A stretch of DNA of 64,000 bases from contig NZ_CABPRZ010000007.1 of assembly GCF_902459695.1 (NCBI RefSeq), forward strand, positions 186,001-250,000, in the 5' to 3' direction. Positions 20,321 to 30,832 of the stretch are shown here, piece by piece (the stretch's first letter is position 1; the number at the start of each line of letters is the position of its first letter). Source of the stretch: Pandoraea terrae. GTDB lineage: Bacteria; Pseudomonadota; Gammaproteobacteria; Burkholderiales; Burkholderiaceae. The notes under the pieces are model-generated. The model was given only the letters and a program-made list of their open reading frames with translations. It made no database searches and was not told where the DNA came from. The translations under genes and the position numbers were made by a program.

Positions 20321-20942
20321 GATCGTTCGACAGGCAATGGCCAAATGGCCCAACGTGCCGCATTGCTACGGCTGGCTCTCGCTCGACCGGCGCGGTCAGT
20401 GGCGCATGCGCGATGAAGCGGCGCAAGCGTCCGGTGCGCTCGGCGATCCGATCCGTCACGCCGCGCTGATTGCGTTCATCGCCCGCAACTATTTGAGCGA
20501 TGACGAAGGCCGCTGGTATTTTCAGAACGGACCGCAACGCGTGTATGTGTCGTTGGCGTATGCGCCGTTCATCGTCCGCCTGCACTGGGACGATGCCACT
20601 GGCGCGTCGCTGACAGACCAGCTCGGCAACGTGTTCGCGGCGCAAGCATGTCTGCTCGACGAAAACGGCAACGTGGCATTTGTCGGGCCGACGCCGGACC
20701 GCGGCGGCAATGCGCCGATCGCGCTGCTGCACGATCACGATCTGGATTTGCTGACAGCGGTGACAGATCTCGAACAAGCCGCTGAACTGGCGCAGACGGC
20801 CGACGACACGGCGGATGCCAAAGGCGCGGTGCGTCTGCATTGGCGCAACGGCGAATCGCTCGCGTTCGCTACGGTGCACAGTGATTCACTGCCGTCGGCA
20901 TACGGCTTCGTCCGCACGCCAGCAGCCCCTGGCGCCGACTGA
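20313..20942 (+). CDS. DUF2946-type conserved protein
   Basis: This 209-residue soluble protein begins MDEIVRQAMAKWPNVPHCYGWLSLDRRGQWRMR and resembles Burkholderiales proteins annotated as DUF2946, found next to YheT. WYFQNGPQRVYVSLAYAPFIVRL is the best conserved-looking block. There is no signal peptide or membrane segment. It overlaps the yheT-like stop by 8 bp, so translation is coupled. The function is unknown. Confidence 0.82.
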   Translation: MDEIVRQAMAKWPNVPHCYGWLSLDRRGQWRMRDEAAQASGALGDPIRHAALIAFIARNYLSDDEGRWYFQNGPQRVYVSLAYAPFIVRLHWDDATGASLTDQLGNVFAAQACLLDENGNVAFVGPTPDRGGNAPIALLHDHDLDLLTAVTDLEQAAELAQTADDTADAKGAVRLHWRNGESLAFATVHSDSLPSAYGFVRTPAAPGAD

Positions 20943-21184
20943 AATCGCACACCCGGCCGCCGCCGGCAACCCTCCGACAAAAACTCAGATTTATCCCAAA
21001 ATCGTGGGGCAATGGGGCCCATGGCGTGCGTCTCATATTAGGCTGCAAATCCGTACGGACACGCACTATGCGTATCGCAGGAAACTCGGCGTTCGCGCAT
21101 TTGGCGTGGGAAGTGAGACAACACGAGCGACTGCGGTCATAGCGTTTGTGTCCGAAACCAGAAGGTTGCGCCGGAGACAAGCTC

Positions 21185-22576
21185 ATGACCACGCCCCCCA
21201 CCCTCGCTCTCGATATTGTTTCGCGAGCCATGCCGACATTGCGGCGCAATATCCTCATCGTGATTGCCGACATCGCGTTGCTGGTATTGTGCATGAACCT
21301 GTTACCGTTCGACGAAAAAGCCAACCGGGGCCTCGCCCTGATGGCGTTCATCGGCGTGCTGTGGCTGACCGAGGCCATTCATACGACGCTAACGGCCCTG
21401 CTTGTGCCCTTGCTTGCCGTTGGGCTCGGCCTGCTTGACACCACGAACGCATTGGCATCGTTCGCCAATCCGATCATTTTCCTGTTTTTTGGCGGATTCG
21501 CCCTGGCGGTTGCCTTGCAGGCCCAGGGACTCGACAAACTGCTTGCCAACGGCTTGCTCTCGTTGGCGCGCGGACATCTTGGCTGGGCATCGTTGATCCT
21601 GTTCGGCGGCACGGCGCTGCTGTCGATGTGGGTCAACAACACGTCGACGACCGCCATGGTGCTGCCTTTGGCGCTGGGTATCCTGTCGAAGATCGACCCC
21701 GAGAGGCACCGCAGCACCCACGTCTTCGTGCTGCTTGGCGTGGCGTTCAGCGCCAATATTGGCGGTCTCGGCACCGTAGTCGGAAGCGCGCCGAACGCGA
21801 TCGCGGCGGCGCACCTGGGCATCGATTTCATGACATGGTTCGCGTTCGGCGCACCGCTGGCCCTGACGCTGCTGGTGTCCGCCATTGCGGTGATGTATCT
21901 GCAACTGCGCCCGCGACTCAACGAACGCTTTGCCCTGGACGCCGAGCCTGTTCCATGGAATCGGGCACGTGTGGGTACGCTGGCGATTTTCCTGGCAACG
22001 GTGATTTGCTGGATTTTCAGTCAACCCATCAGCGCACTTTTGGGCGGGGTCAAGCAGCTTGACGCCCTGATTGCCGTGTCGGCGGCAGTGGCGATCGGCG
22101 TGAGCGGCGTTGCCAACTGGTCGCAGATTCAGCGCGGCACCGATTGGGGCGTGCTGATGCTGTTCGGCGGCGGGTTGACCTTGAGCATCGTGCTGCGCAG
22201 CTCGGGCGCCAGCGAGATCATGTCGCACGGCGTCACATCGCTCGTCGGCCAAGACCACGCGCTCCTGGTCGTGCTGGCCAGCGCAGCGTTCGTTATCTTC
22301 CTGACCGAGTTCACGAGCAACACAGCGAGCGCCGCGCTGCTGATACCGATCTTCGCCTCGGTCGCCCAGTCCATGGGCATGTCGGTCATGTTGTTGACCT
22401 CGGTGATCGCCGTCGGCGCATCGTGCGCGTTCATGCTGCCTGTGGCGACGCCGCCGAATGCCATCGTATTCGGCACCGGGCGCATCCGCCAGTCCGACAT
22501 GATCCGCGTGGGGCTTCGCCTGAACGTGCTGAGCCTGATCGTCCTGACGTCGTTTGCGTGGATTGTCTGGCGCTGA
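21185..22576 (+). CDS. DASS/SLC13-family carboxylate or sulfate transporter
   Basis: This 463-residue protein has about 11-12 membrane segments and the two pseudo-repeat motifs of SLC13 carriers: NNT in SMWVNNTSTTAMVLPL and SNT in TEFTSNTASAALLIPI. MLPVATPPNAIVFGTGRI near the end is the family C-terminal signature. It probably couples Na+ to uptake of a di- or tricarboxylate; the substrate cannot be read from sequence. ATG 21185 follows CCGGAG. It converges with bepA. Confidence 0.9.
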   Translation: MTTPPTLALDIVSRAMPTLRRNILIVIADIALLVLCMNLLPFDEKANRGLALMAFIGVLWLTEAIHTTLTALLVPLLAVGLGLLDTTNALASFANPIIFLFFGGFALAVALQAQGLDKLLANGLLSLARGHLGWASLILFGGTALLSMWVNNTSTTAMVLPLALGILSKIDPERHRSTHVFVLLGVAFSANIGGLGTVVGSAPNAIAAAHLGIDFMTWFAFGAPLALTLLVSAIAVMYLQLRPRLNERFALDAEPVPWNRARVGTLAIFLATVICWIFSQPISALLGGVKQLDALIAVSAAVAIGVSGVANWSQIQRGTDWGVLMLFGGGLTLSIVLRSSGASEIMSHGVTSLVGQDHALLVVLASAAFVIFLTEFTSNTASAALLIPIFASVAQSMGMSVMLLTSVIAVGASCAFMLPVATPPNAIVFGTGRIRQSDMIRVGLRLNVLSLIVLTSFAWIVWR

Positions 22577-22619
22577 TGAGCGCCGATGAGCGCCGGCACC
22601 CGGTAGCGGACGCTGGCGC

Positions 22620-24182
22620 TCACCCGAACTGCTTCAGTTCCTTCTGCTCTTCCTTATCTTCCTTGTAGCGGCGCTCGAACTCATGCAGGCGCGCGTCGAT
22701 CGTCGACAGCTCATAGAAATCGGCGTCGCCTGCGGCCCGCGCCATTTTCAGTTGGCTGACGGCCGCCATCCACTGCCCCTGCAGGGCGTATTGTTCCGCA
22801 AGTGCTTCATGCTGCTTTGCGCGTTTGCCCGCGGCGGCGTAAGCGCCAGCCATGGCGCGCCACCATACCGGTTCGCTGCGGTAACGCGTCACTTGCTGTT
22901 GAAGGAACTGTGAGGCATCGGCAACGCGCCGGTTGGCAATGAGGGCATCCGCATATGCCATGTCCGCCGCCTGCGACAACGGGAAGGTCTCGCGGGCCGC
23001 GCGGGCGAGGCGCAACGCGTCCTCGGCGCGGCCGCTGGCGCGCGCGATATCCGAGTCGAGCACTACGAGGCTCGGCGTGCCCGGCCCCTTCCCGCCGAAG
23101 GCCTGCTGTGCGTGGGTCAAGGCCTCGCGGGCGGCATCCCAATGTTGCTGCTTGTACTCGGCCAAGGCGATCGCATACCACGCGCCCATCACACTCGCGG
23201 CGGTCTGCGTGCGGATCTGACTGCGCATCGCGTTCGCGATTTCCGCGTAATCGCTCGCCGATTTCTGCTGCAGGACCAGCGAGCGGGCCCGCACGAAGGC
23301 ATATTCATGCGACTGCTCGGGCTGCCGATAGCCGGTATTGCGCGCACGGTTGAGCATGTCGGCGATACGCTCGGTCGTAAGCGGGTGGGTCCGGACATAC
23401 TCCGGCACGCCCGCTTCGTTGATCGAATCGGCGCGCTGCAGCCGCTCGAAAAACGCCGGCATGCCGTAGGTATCGAAACCGGCCGCCTGCAGCAATTGGA
23501 AGCCGACGCGATCGGCTTCGCGTTCGGCGTCGCGCGAGAAGCGCAATTGCCGGTCGACGGCCAACCCTTGCCCGCCCATTGCGATGCCCAAGCCCAGATC
23601 GGCGCTGCGCGCCCCGACGCCGGCGAGAATGCCGAGCAGGATGCCGCCGAGCGCGAGCCACGCATTCTGGCCCGACTGGCCGACCATGCGCGCGATGTGA
23701 TGCTGAAGGACGTGTCCGGTCTCGTGTCCGACGACTGAAGCCAGCTCCGACTCCGTGCGCGTGGTGACGATCAGGCCGGTATTGATGCCGATGAATCCGC
23801 CGGGCAAGGAGAACGCGTTGACGCGCGCGTCGCGCACGACGAAGAATTCAAAGCTCTGGCTCGCGTCGAGGCCGGCCTTGCGCGTGGCGGCCACGAGCCG
23901 TCCGCCGAGCATATTGATATAGTCGGAGAGCAGCAGGTCGGCAAGGTAGTCGGGGTCGGCGCGGATTTCGCGCATGATACGCTCGCCCAGCCGGCGCTCC
24001 GTGGCGGGCGACAAGTCGGACGCAGACGACTGCCCCAGGGAGGGCAGCGACTGAGCGAATGCGGCGCGCGGCGCCAACGTCGGCGCGAGCAGTGCAGGAA
24101 TGAGCAACGCGACGACGGCATGGCGCCAGTGCCGGCGAACGGGAGCACGCATGGACGAAGGTCGGGATCGGGAGGCTGTCAT
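22620..24182 (-). CDS. bepA: BepA-type periplasmic M48 metalloprotease with TPR tail
   Basis: This ~520-residue protein has a signal segment (VVALLIPALLAPTLAPRAAFA), an M48 peptidase domain with the zinc motif HETGH (VVGHETGHVLQHH), and C-terminal TPR-like helices. Family members (BepA/YfgC) aid or degrade LptD and other outer-membrane proteins. ATG 24182 was chosen. The in-frame ATG at 24152 (MRAPVRRH) is a good alternative, and the extension up to 24317 is unlikely because it lies upstream of the signal peptide. It is divergent from moaC. Confidence 0.92.
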   Translation of the reverse strand: MTASRSRPSSMRAPVRRHWRHAVVALLIPALLAPTLAPRAAFAQSLPSLGQSSASDLSPATERRLGERIMREIRADPDYLADLLLSDYINMLGGRLVAATRKAGLDASQSFEFFVVRDARVNAFSLPGGFIGINTGLIVTTRTESELASVVGHETGHVLQHHIARMVGQSGQNAWLALGGILLGILAGVGARSADLGLGIAMGGQGLAVDRQLRFSRDAEREADRVGFQLLQAAGFDTYGMPAFFERLQRADSINEAGVPEYVRTHPLTTERIADMLNRARNTGYRQPEQSHEYAFVRARSLVLQQKSASDYAEIANAMRSQIRTQTAASVMGAWYAIALAEYKQQHWDAAREALTHAQQAFGGKGPGTPSLVVLDSDIARASGRAEDALRLARAARETFPLSQAADMAYADALIANRRVADASQFLQQQVTRYRSEPVWWRAMAGAYAAAGKRAKQHEALAEQYALQGQWMAAVSQLKMARAAGDADFYELSTIDARLHEFERRYKEDKEEQKELKQFG

Positions 24183-24244
24183 GGCTGCTGCTATGATAGC
24201 AGTCAACGACGCGGGTTCCCCACGCGTTCCCAACGCATACGCAC

Positions 24245-24724
24245 ATGGCAGAACTGACTCACTTCGATAACGCCGGGCAGGCCCATATGGTCGACGTCGG
24301 CGGCAAGGATTCCACACACCGGATCGCTGTCGCGCGCGGCACCATCGTCATGCAGCCCGCCACGCTGGCGCTGATCCGCAGCGGCACCGCCAAGAAAGGC
24401 GATGTGCTCGGCATCGCGCGCATCGCCGCGATTCAGGGGGCGAAGCGCACCGCCGACCTGATCCCGCTGTGCCATCCGCTCGCCCTCACCCGCGTGACGG
24501 TCGAGTTTCTCGTCGATGATAGCGCCAATGCCGTGCATTGCCGTGCGCAGGTCGAAACGATCGGACGCACCGGCGTCGAGATGGAAGCGTTGACCGCCGT
24601 GCAAGTCGGCTTGCTCACCATCTACGACATGTGCAAGGCCGTCGATCGCGGCATGACGATGACCAACGTGCGCGTGCTGGAAAAGCACGGCGGCAAGTCG
24701 GGGGATTGGGTCGCGGCGGAGTGA
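24245..24724 (+). CDS. moaC: Cyclic pyranopterin monophosphate synthase MoaC
   Basis: This 159-residue enzyme acts with MoaA in the first step of molybdenum cofactor synthesis. The motifs [27 protein letters not shown] and [17 protein letters not shown] are intact. It lies alone here, 62 bp from the divergent bepA start. A short palindrome CTGCTA-TGA-TAGCAG (24188-24202) lies in that gap and contains a TATGAT that could serve as its -10 box. Confidence 0.96.
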   Translation: MAELTHFDNAGQAHMVDVGGKDSTHRIAVARGTIVMQPATLALIRSGTAKKGDVLGIARIAAIQGAKRTADLIPLCHPLALTRVTVEFLVDDSANAVHCRAQVETIGRTGVEMEALTAVQVGLLTIYDMCKAVDRGMTMTNVRVLEKHGGKSGDWVAAE

Positions 24725-24807
24725 GCGGTTGTTTTATAAGCGTTTCTGGAATCACGCTTATGCTTATCTCACCGCCACGTGCCTAAAGCCCCTCGAATTC
24801 AAGACGA

Positions 24808-24840
24808 AAAAGCCGCTTCGATGATAGCGAAGCGGCTTTT
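24808..24840. terminator. Bidirectional intrinsic terminator
   Basis: A perfect 13-bp stem, AAAAGCCGCTTCG / CGAAGCGGCTTTT, with a 7-nt loop lies between the convergent moaC (+) and the small membrane-protein gene (-). The A/T ends of the stem provide a U-run on both strands, so it can stop transcription from both sides. Confidence 0.85.
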
Positions 24841-24893
24841 GTCTTGGCTTCCAATTCCGTTCGATCGCCCGGACCTGACCGGATGAAGTGATT

Positions 24894-25241
24894 TCAAACG
24901 GCTTGAGCAGGCTTGAGAACCGTTTCCAGTTGAGCTTGAAGTTGGTCAAGGGTAAATCTGGATTCGATTCGATCCACCACGTAGCCCTTCGCCACCAACT
25001 CCCGGATATACATCTTGTTGTACATCAGGCCAAAGACTATCCAACAGACAAAGGCACCGAACCCCATCGTCACTAACGAGACACCACAAGTGACACCGAA
25101 GATAATTGCGGCCCACTTGAAGTCCCCACGAAAGAGGGCTGGAAAAAATCCGAACAAGGCAGTCGTCCAGGAAAACCCGACTGGCGTGTTCTTGATGGTA
25201 CCAAACGTTGGATGTTTGAATACTATGGTCGAGTGAGCCAT
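24894..25241 (-). CDS. Small HrgC-like membrane protein
   Basis: This 115-residue protein has two hydrophobic segments (WTTALFGFFPALFRGDFKW region and WAAIIFGVTCGVSLVTMGFGAFVCWIVFGL region) and then a short cytosolic tail. The pattern GFSWTTALFGFFPALFRGD matches small inner-membrane proteins often annotated HrgC or DUF2628-like. The function is not known. The ATG has GGGGG four bases upstream. It is a stand-alone gene ending at the shared terminator. Confidence 0.75.
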   Translation of the reverse strand: MAHSTIVFKHPTFGTIKNTPVGFSWTTALFGFFPALFRGDFKWAAIIFGVTCGVSLVTMGFGAFVCWIVFGLMYNKMYIRELVAKGYVVDRIESRFTLDQLQAQLETVLKPAQAV

Positions 25242-25648
25242 AAAACCCCCGTAGCGTTGTTATGAGTGCAATTCTCTCGGAATTCTACACTTGCGCAAAC
25301 GGAACTCAAGCGATCATCAACATAAATCAGGTTGGGCTGCTGCCGATACTGAGGTTTGCGCACCGCCCATGGCGGCATTGCTGCTGCAGGCGGCGATTCT
25401 GTCATTCCATGAGTGGCTCAAGGAACAGGTCGCGGCGTAACTGTTGTGCCGCGATGCAGAGAAGTCCCTGCAGAACCTCCTTAGCATCGACTGCAACATC
25501 GACCCCGTTGGTCTGCCAGTTGCGAAGGGCGCTGTCTAGAACGAGTTTGCCACCGTCAACGAGTCGGTAGTCTGAATACCGGGCGCGCGGAAAGCGCGCG
25601 CACTTGAACACGATGCACGCAATGACCTCGATCTAAACGCAACGCTGC
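25242..25648. other. Gene-poor stretch downstream of the lysR relic
   Basis: No recognisable gene. A 69-codon minus frame (25402-25611, starting MFKCARFPRARY) has balanced composition but no known family. A GCGCGC-GGAAA-GCGCGC hairpin near 25580-25600 lies downstream of the lysR pseudogene and could be its old terminator. The rest is unremarkable. Confidence 0.4.
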
Positions 25649-26382
25649 TTAGTTTTCCTCGGCGACAACAACTCCCCGCGAGGTTCCGGATCGCCTGTCA
25701 TTGAACAATGTCGCCAGCTTGTCCTGGACCGACGTGGCCTCGCTACGCAGCGCTTGGATGAACGGCTCAGACAGCGGATTGGTCGGCCGATGCTCAGGGA
25801 CGACAACGCAGACCCTGAACGAACAGGAAATGGACAACGAGCGAATGTGCAGATTGCGCCCTTCGAAATCGAGTGCGGTAAGCGGATTGATGATAGTAAC
25901 CCCCAGCCCGTTGCGCACCATATTGCAAACCGAAACAGCGCTGGCAGTCTCCGCGACCATACGCCGCTTGACGCCCATCGCCGCAAATGCCGAGTCGATC
26001 TGTACCCGGTATGGATCGGTGGCTGGGAAGCTAACGTACGCATGTCTGTCGAAAACGAGTGTGTAAACACCGGCAGCGTAATCGCGGACAGTTCGGTGCC
26101 TTCCCGCCGCCTCAGGCTCATCACGCAAGCGTTGATTCGCTCCAACCCAACGCAACTTCGCGTCACCTCCTCATAAAGGCTCAACGCGGAATGCGTCCGC
26201 CTCAGCCGACCCTACGAACGATCGAATAGGCAAAATCCGAAAATCTGTTCGACGCGGGCGAGCTCGCGGCTCACGGTTGGCTGGGAGGTTCGCAGCAGCT
26301 CTGCGGCCTTGGTCACACTCCCCGCCAGTATCACGGCGCGGAAGACCTCGACGTGCCGGTGTGTGATTACTGACAATCGCAT
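25649..26382 (-). pseudogene. lysR: lysR pseudogene (nonsense codon plus internal deletion)
   Basis: The first part encodes a LysR-type HTH (VEVFRAVILAGSVTKAAELL, TSQPTVSRELARVEQ) from ATG 26382. It ends at an in-frame TAG (26212-26214), exactly where FDR-x-GRLRRTHSALSLYEEV continues in the same frame. After LPVFTHSF roughly 80-85 codons of the effector domain are missing and the frame shifts. The C-terminal part resumes at about 26058 (HAYVSFPATDPYRV, VNPLTALDF-like NPLTALDFEG) and runs to 25649. The match to E. coli LysR is close throughout. The gene is divergent from lysA, as in enterobacteria, but cannot make a working activator. Confidence 0.9.
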
Positions 26383-26464
26383 ATCATTAATGAATGGAGT
26401 ACGAATCAAATAGCATTTTACTGAATCACAATCAACATTAATTAATAGCAGCCGTTGATTCCCG

Positions 26465-27712
26465 ATGACATATCGTCCCGTGAACTCGATATCCCGGCAG
26501 AAACTGCTCGACGCTACAAGACAATTCGGGACGCCGCTCTGGCTATACGACGCAGACATCATCCGTCGTCAGATCGCTGGCCTGCGCCAGTTCGACGTGA
26601 TTCGCTATGCGCAGAAGGCGTGCTCGAACACCCACATTCTGAAGTTGATGCGCGACGAAGGCGTTGCGATCGACGCGGTCTCCCTCGGTGAGCTGGAGCG
26701 GGCTCTGGCAGCCGACTTTAAGCCGGAACAGATCGTCTTTACGGCAGACTTGATCGACGGGCCTACCCTCGCTGCCGTGATCGAACTCGGTATTGCGGTC
26801 AACGCGGGATCGCTAGACATGCTCGAGCGCGTCGGTCGTGCAGCGCCCGGGCACAATGTCTGGCTGCGCGCCAATCCGGGCTTCGGCCAAGGACATAGCA
26901 ACAAGACGAACACCGGCGGCGAACACAGCAAGCATGGGCTTTGGCTGTCCGATCTGCCGGCCGCACTGGAAATTGTCCGTCGCACCGGTCTCAAGCTGGT
27001 CGGCCTGCATATGCACATCGGCTCGGGCGTCGACTATGCTCACCTGTCCCGCGTGTGCGGTGCGATGGTCGACGCGGCGAAGATGCTCGATCACGACATA
27101 AGGGCCGTTTCAGCGGGCGGCGGTCTATCAATTCCGTACGAGGAGACCGATCCGGAAATCGATGCAAACCACTATTTTTCGATGTGGGACGCCGCGCGAC
27201 GCGAGATCGAGGCGCATCTCGGCCATGCCGTTACGCTGGAAATCGAGCCCGGCCGTTACTTGGTCGGCCAAGCCGGCGTGATGGTGAGCGAGATCCACGC
27301 GGTGAAGCAGACACCGAGCCATCTCTTCGCCCTCGTCGACGCCGGCTTCAACGATCTCATGCGCCCGGCGTTCTATGGCTGCCATCACGACATCTCGTTG
27401 ATCCGATCCGACGGATCATCAGCGCCTGTCGACGAAATGGTCGAAATCGCCGTCGCCGGGCCCCTATGCGAAGCCGGCGATGTGTTCACGGTCGACGCGC
27501 ACGGAACAATCCGAGGTCACACCTTGCCTCGCCCACGGGTAGGCGACCTTTTGCTGTTCCATGATGTCGGCGCCTACGGTGCGGCGATGTCGTCGAACTA
27601 TAACAGTCGACCTTTGTCACCCGAGATTCTCACTGACGGGGGTGAATTGAAGCTCATTCGCCGCCGTCAAACGATGTCCGACCTTCTCGCACTCGAGCTG
27701 CACACGGTCTGA
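26465..27712 (+). CDS. lysA: Diaminopimelate decarboxylase LysA (E. coli type)
   Basis: This 415-residue PLP enzyme decarboxylates meso-diaminopimelate to lysine. It is intact: PLP Lys51 in YAQKACSNTHIL, VNAGSLDMLERVG, ANPGFGQGHSNKTNTGGE, HMHIGSGVDY, LEIEPGRYLVGQ and GPLCEAGDVF. It aligns closely with E. coli LysA, a type normally switched on by a divergent LysR. That regulator is a relic here. The 82-bp gap to lysR is AT-rich, unlike the flanking genes. It may be a second lysA acquired by transfer, but the main chromosomal copy is not in view. Confidence 0.93.
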   Translation: MTYRPVNSISRQKLLDATRQFGTPLWLYDADIIRRQIAGLRQFDVIRYAQKACSNTHILKLMRDEGVAIDAVSLGELERALAADFKPEQIVFTADLIDGPTLAAVIELGIAVNAGSLDMLERVGRAAPGHNVWLRANPGFGQGHSNKTNTGGEHSKHGLWLSDLPAALEIVRRTGLKLVGLHMHIGSGVDYAHLSRVCGAMVDAAKMLDHDIRAVSAGGGLSIPYEETDPEIDANHYFSMWDAARREIEAHLGHAVTLEIEPGRYLVGQAGVMVSEIHAVKQTPSHLFALVDAGFNDLMRPAFYGCHHDISLIRSDGSSAPVDEMVEIAVAGPLCEAGDVFTVDAHGTIRGHTLPRPRVGDLLLFHDVGAYGAAMSSNYNSRPLSPEILTDGGELKLIRRRQTMSDLLALELHTV

Positions 27713-27772
27713 AAATACCCACGCTCGCCGAACCGGTCTCCCACACGCGTTGATATTCATAATCGCAGACGA

Positions 27773-28036
27773 CTAACGCGTGCGCGAGGACTTCCGCCAA
27801 TACTGGAATTCGTTTTCATAGACCTCGACGTCGAGTTCGGCGACCCGTTGTTCGAGCTTCGCCTGCACGTCGGTGACGGCCTTGTTGTAGATCACCGGGC
27901 CGATTTCCTCGATAAAGAACGCGAGAAGCGCGCCGGCCGGGAGATTGCCGATCTCCTCGTCCATATTCGTCTTGAAGTACCGCTGGATCGAAGCAATCGC
28001 ATCCGCCCGGGCTTCTTTGGAAATTTCGATGGTCAT
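27773..28036 (-). CDS. DUF2164-family small protein
   Basis: This 87-residue protein starts at ATG 28036: MTIEISKEARADAIASIQRYFKTNMDEEIGNLPAG and on. It is helical, without signal or membrane segments, and matches the DUF2164 pattern (IQRYF, EEIGNL, GALLAFFIEEIGPVIYN). The function is unknown. The frame extends 14 codons further 5' without a better start. It lies after the groESL terminator. Confidence 0.85.
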   Translation of the reverse strand: MTIEISKEARADAIASIQRYFKTNMDEEIGNLPAGALLAFFIEEIGPVIYNKAVTDVQAKLEQRVAELDVEVYENEFQYWRKSSRTR

Positions 28037-28105
28037 GAGGTCACTGGCCGTTGAGAAACGGGACCGTTGCGACGCCAATCACGCGGCAACGCCCCACAGA
28101 TATCA

Positions 28106-28143
28106 AGAAAAACGGCAACGCCGCCGAAGCATGCGTTGCCGTT
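28106..28143 (-). terminator. Intrinsic terminator of groESL
   Basis: On the minus strand an 11-bp perfect stem, AACGGCAACGC / GCGTTGCCGTT (28111-28121 with 28133-28143), with an 11-nt loop is followed by TTTTTC. It lies about 55 bp after the groEL stop. Confidence 0.85.
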
Positions 28144-28197
28144 CTTGTGCAGCGCGGACGCCTTGCGGCGTCCGGGTCACGCAGTCTCTTGCGAGAC

Positions 28198-29847
<1,650 letters not shown>

Positions 29848-29890
29848 TTAACTCCTTGAATACTTTACGAAATGTCGACGGAAAACAAGC

Positions 29891-30181
29891 TTACTTGTTG
29901 ACCACGGCCATGATGTCTTCTTCGCGCATGACCAGCAGTTCCTGGCCATCGACCTTCACGCTTTGGCCGGCGTACTTGCCGAACAGGACGCGGTCGCCCA
30001 CCTTCACGTCAAGCGAAATGTTCTTGCCTTGATCGTCTTTCTTGCCCGGGCCGACGGCCAGGATTTCACCCTGGTCCGGCTTTTCGGCAGCAGCGTCGGG
30101 AATCACGATACCGGAAGCGGTTTTCGTTTCATTGTCCAGGCGCTTGACAATAACGCGGTCATGCAAGGGACGAAGGTTCAT
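29891..30181 (-). CDS. groES: Co-chaperonin GroES (10 kDa)
   Basis: The 96-residue lid protein is complete: [20 protein letters not shown], the mobile-loop region ([19 protein letters not shown]) and the C-terminal [26 protein letters not shown] precedes the ATG. It is the first gene of groESL. Confidence 0.98.
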   Translation of the reverse strand: MNLRPLHDRVIVKRLDNETKTASGIVIPDAAAEKPDQGEILAVGPGKKDDQGKNISLDVKVGDRVLFGKYAGQSVKVDGQELLVMREEDIMAVVNK

Positions 30182-30261
30182 TACAAGCTCCTCTTTCTCT
30201 CAGTGAGATTGCCAAAAGCGGAACATGCAGGATATTGCATGTTCACTGAATTCCAAGGTTG

Positions 30262-30288
30262 TTAGCACTCTGTGCCGACGAGTGCTAA
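30262..30288. promoter_or_regulatory. CIRCE operator (HrcA site)
   Basis: TTAGCACTC-N9-GAGTGCTAA is an exact consensus CIRCE inverted repeat at 30262-30288. It begins at the downstream edge of the -10 box of the groESL promoter, so HrcA bound here would block initiation. The hrcA gene itself is not in the window. Confidence 0.97.
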
Positions 30289-30316
30289 TTATAGGGACGA
30301 GGTTTTACTATTTCAA
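30288..30316 (-). promoter_or_regulatory. groESL sigma-70 promoter
   Basis: On the minus strand TTGAAA (30311-30316) and a perfect TATAAT (30288-30293) are separated by exactly 17 bp. The CIRCE dyad begins at the last base of the -10 box. This is vegetative, HrcA-type control; no sigma-32 consensus was recognised. Confidence 0.88.
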
Positions 30317-30340
30317 GGCCGGGGGTTTTCCCTAGTGTCG

Positions 30341-30382
30341 TTCGCAACTCAACTTGAGACTTTCGCACGCCAACTTGAGATC
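30341..30382. repeat. Tandem 21-bp imperfect direct repeat, possible IS end
   Basis: Two adjacent 21-bp units (30341-30361 and 30362-30382) share TTCGCA and CAACTTGAGA (30350-30359 and 30371-30380). Short direct repeats of this spacing are typical of the ends of IS21-family elements, where the transposase binds. The adjacent dehydratase fragment breaks off at about 30438, which fits an old insertion or deletion end. No transposase is left. Confidence 0.5.
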
Positions 30383-30437
30383 TTTGTCGTTGCAATAGTT
30401 GGCGGACAGAAAATGGGGTAACGAACCCCCCAAAACT

Positions 30438-30605
30438 GATCGGGTTGACGGTCTCGACCTTGAGCGCGACACGGGCGCCTAACGCTTCGGAAAGCGATTC
30501 GCATTCGAACTGGGGCTCGTTGAGGAACACCGGGTCGATCACCGCACTCGCGTTCTCAATTCGCTCGAGTGAAATGCGACTGTTCTGATTGTTCTCGCAT
30601 GGCAT
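30438..30605 (-). pseudogene. PLP-dependent threonine/serine dehydratase-like, N-terminal fragment
   Basis: From ATG 30605, preceded by AGGAG, 56 codons read as the start of a threonine dehydratase-like enzyme: SLERIENASAVIDPVFLN, CESLSEALGARVALKVETVNPI. In intact enzymes the PLP-lysine motif (S-F-K-x-R-G) follows. Here the sequence changes to unrelated codons right at that point, so the gene lost its catalytic lysine and all that follows. Confidence 0.65.
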
Positions 30606-30832
30606 CCAGGGATACTCCTGTTGTTTCGCCAAAAATGATGGTCGCACCGCAAACCGGATCAAATCGGTCTACTCGGCTGCCAAACGGCAAGATGTCATGC
30701 AATCCAGCCAGTTGGCGTTGTGCCGCGAGGCGGTGACCGACGGCGATGCCACCGGCGCGAGTCGTCACCGTAATGCGTTCGAACCGAACGCCGACGTGCA
30801 ATCCGGTATGGGCGCGCCCTATCCACGTACCG

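Noticed and set aside
25402..25611. 69-codon minus frame downstream of the lysR relic
   Set aside because: Composition is plausible but there is no family, no ribosome site and no context; mentioned only in the gap description.
26465..27712. Reading the gene as a generic PLP ornithine/arginine decarboxylase
   Set aside because: Motif order and the C-terminal MSSNYNSRPL wording match E. coli LysA closely, as does the divergent lysR relic.
30606..30832. Possible thiolase C-terminus (GGIAVGHRL wording)
   Set aside because: Only one short motif agrees and the expected Cys motif is not convincing; too weak to call.
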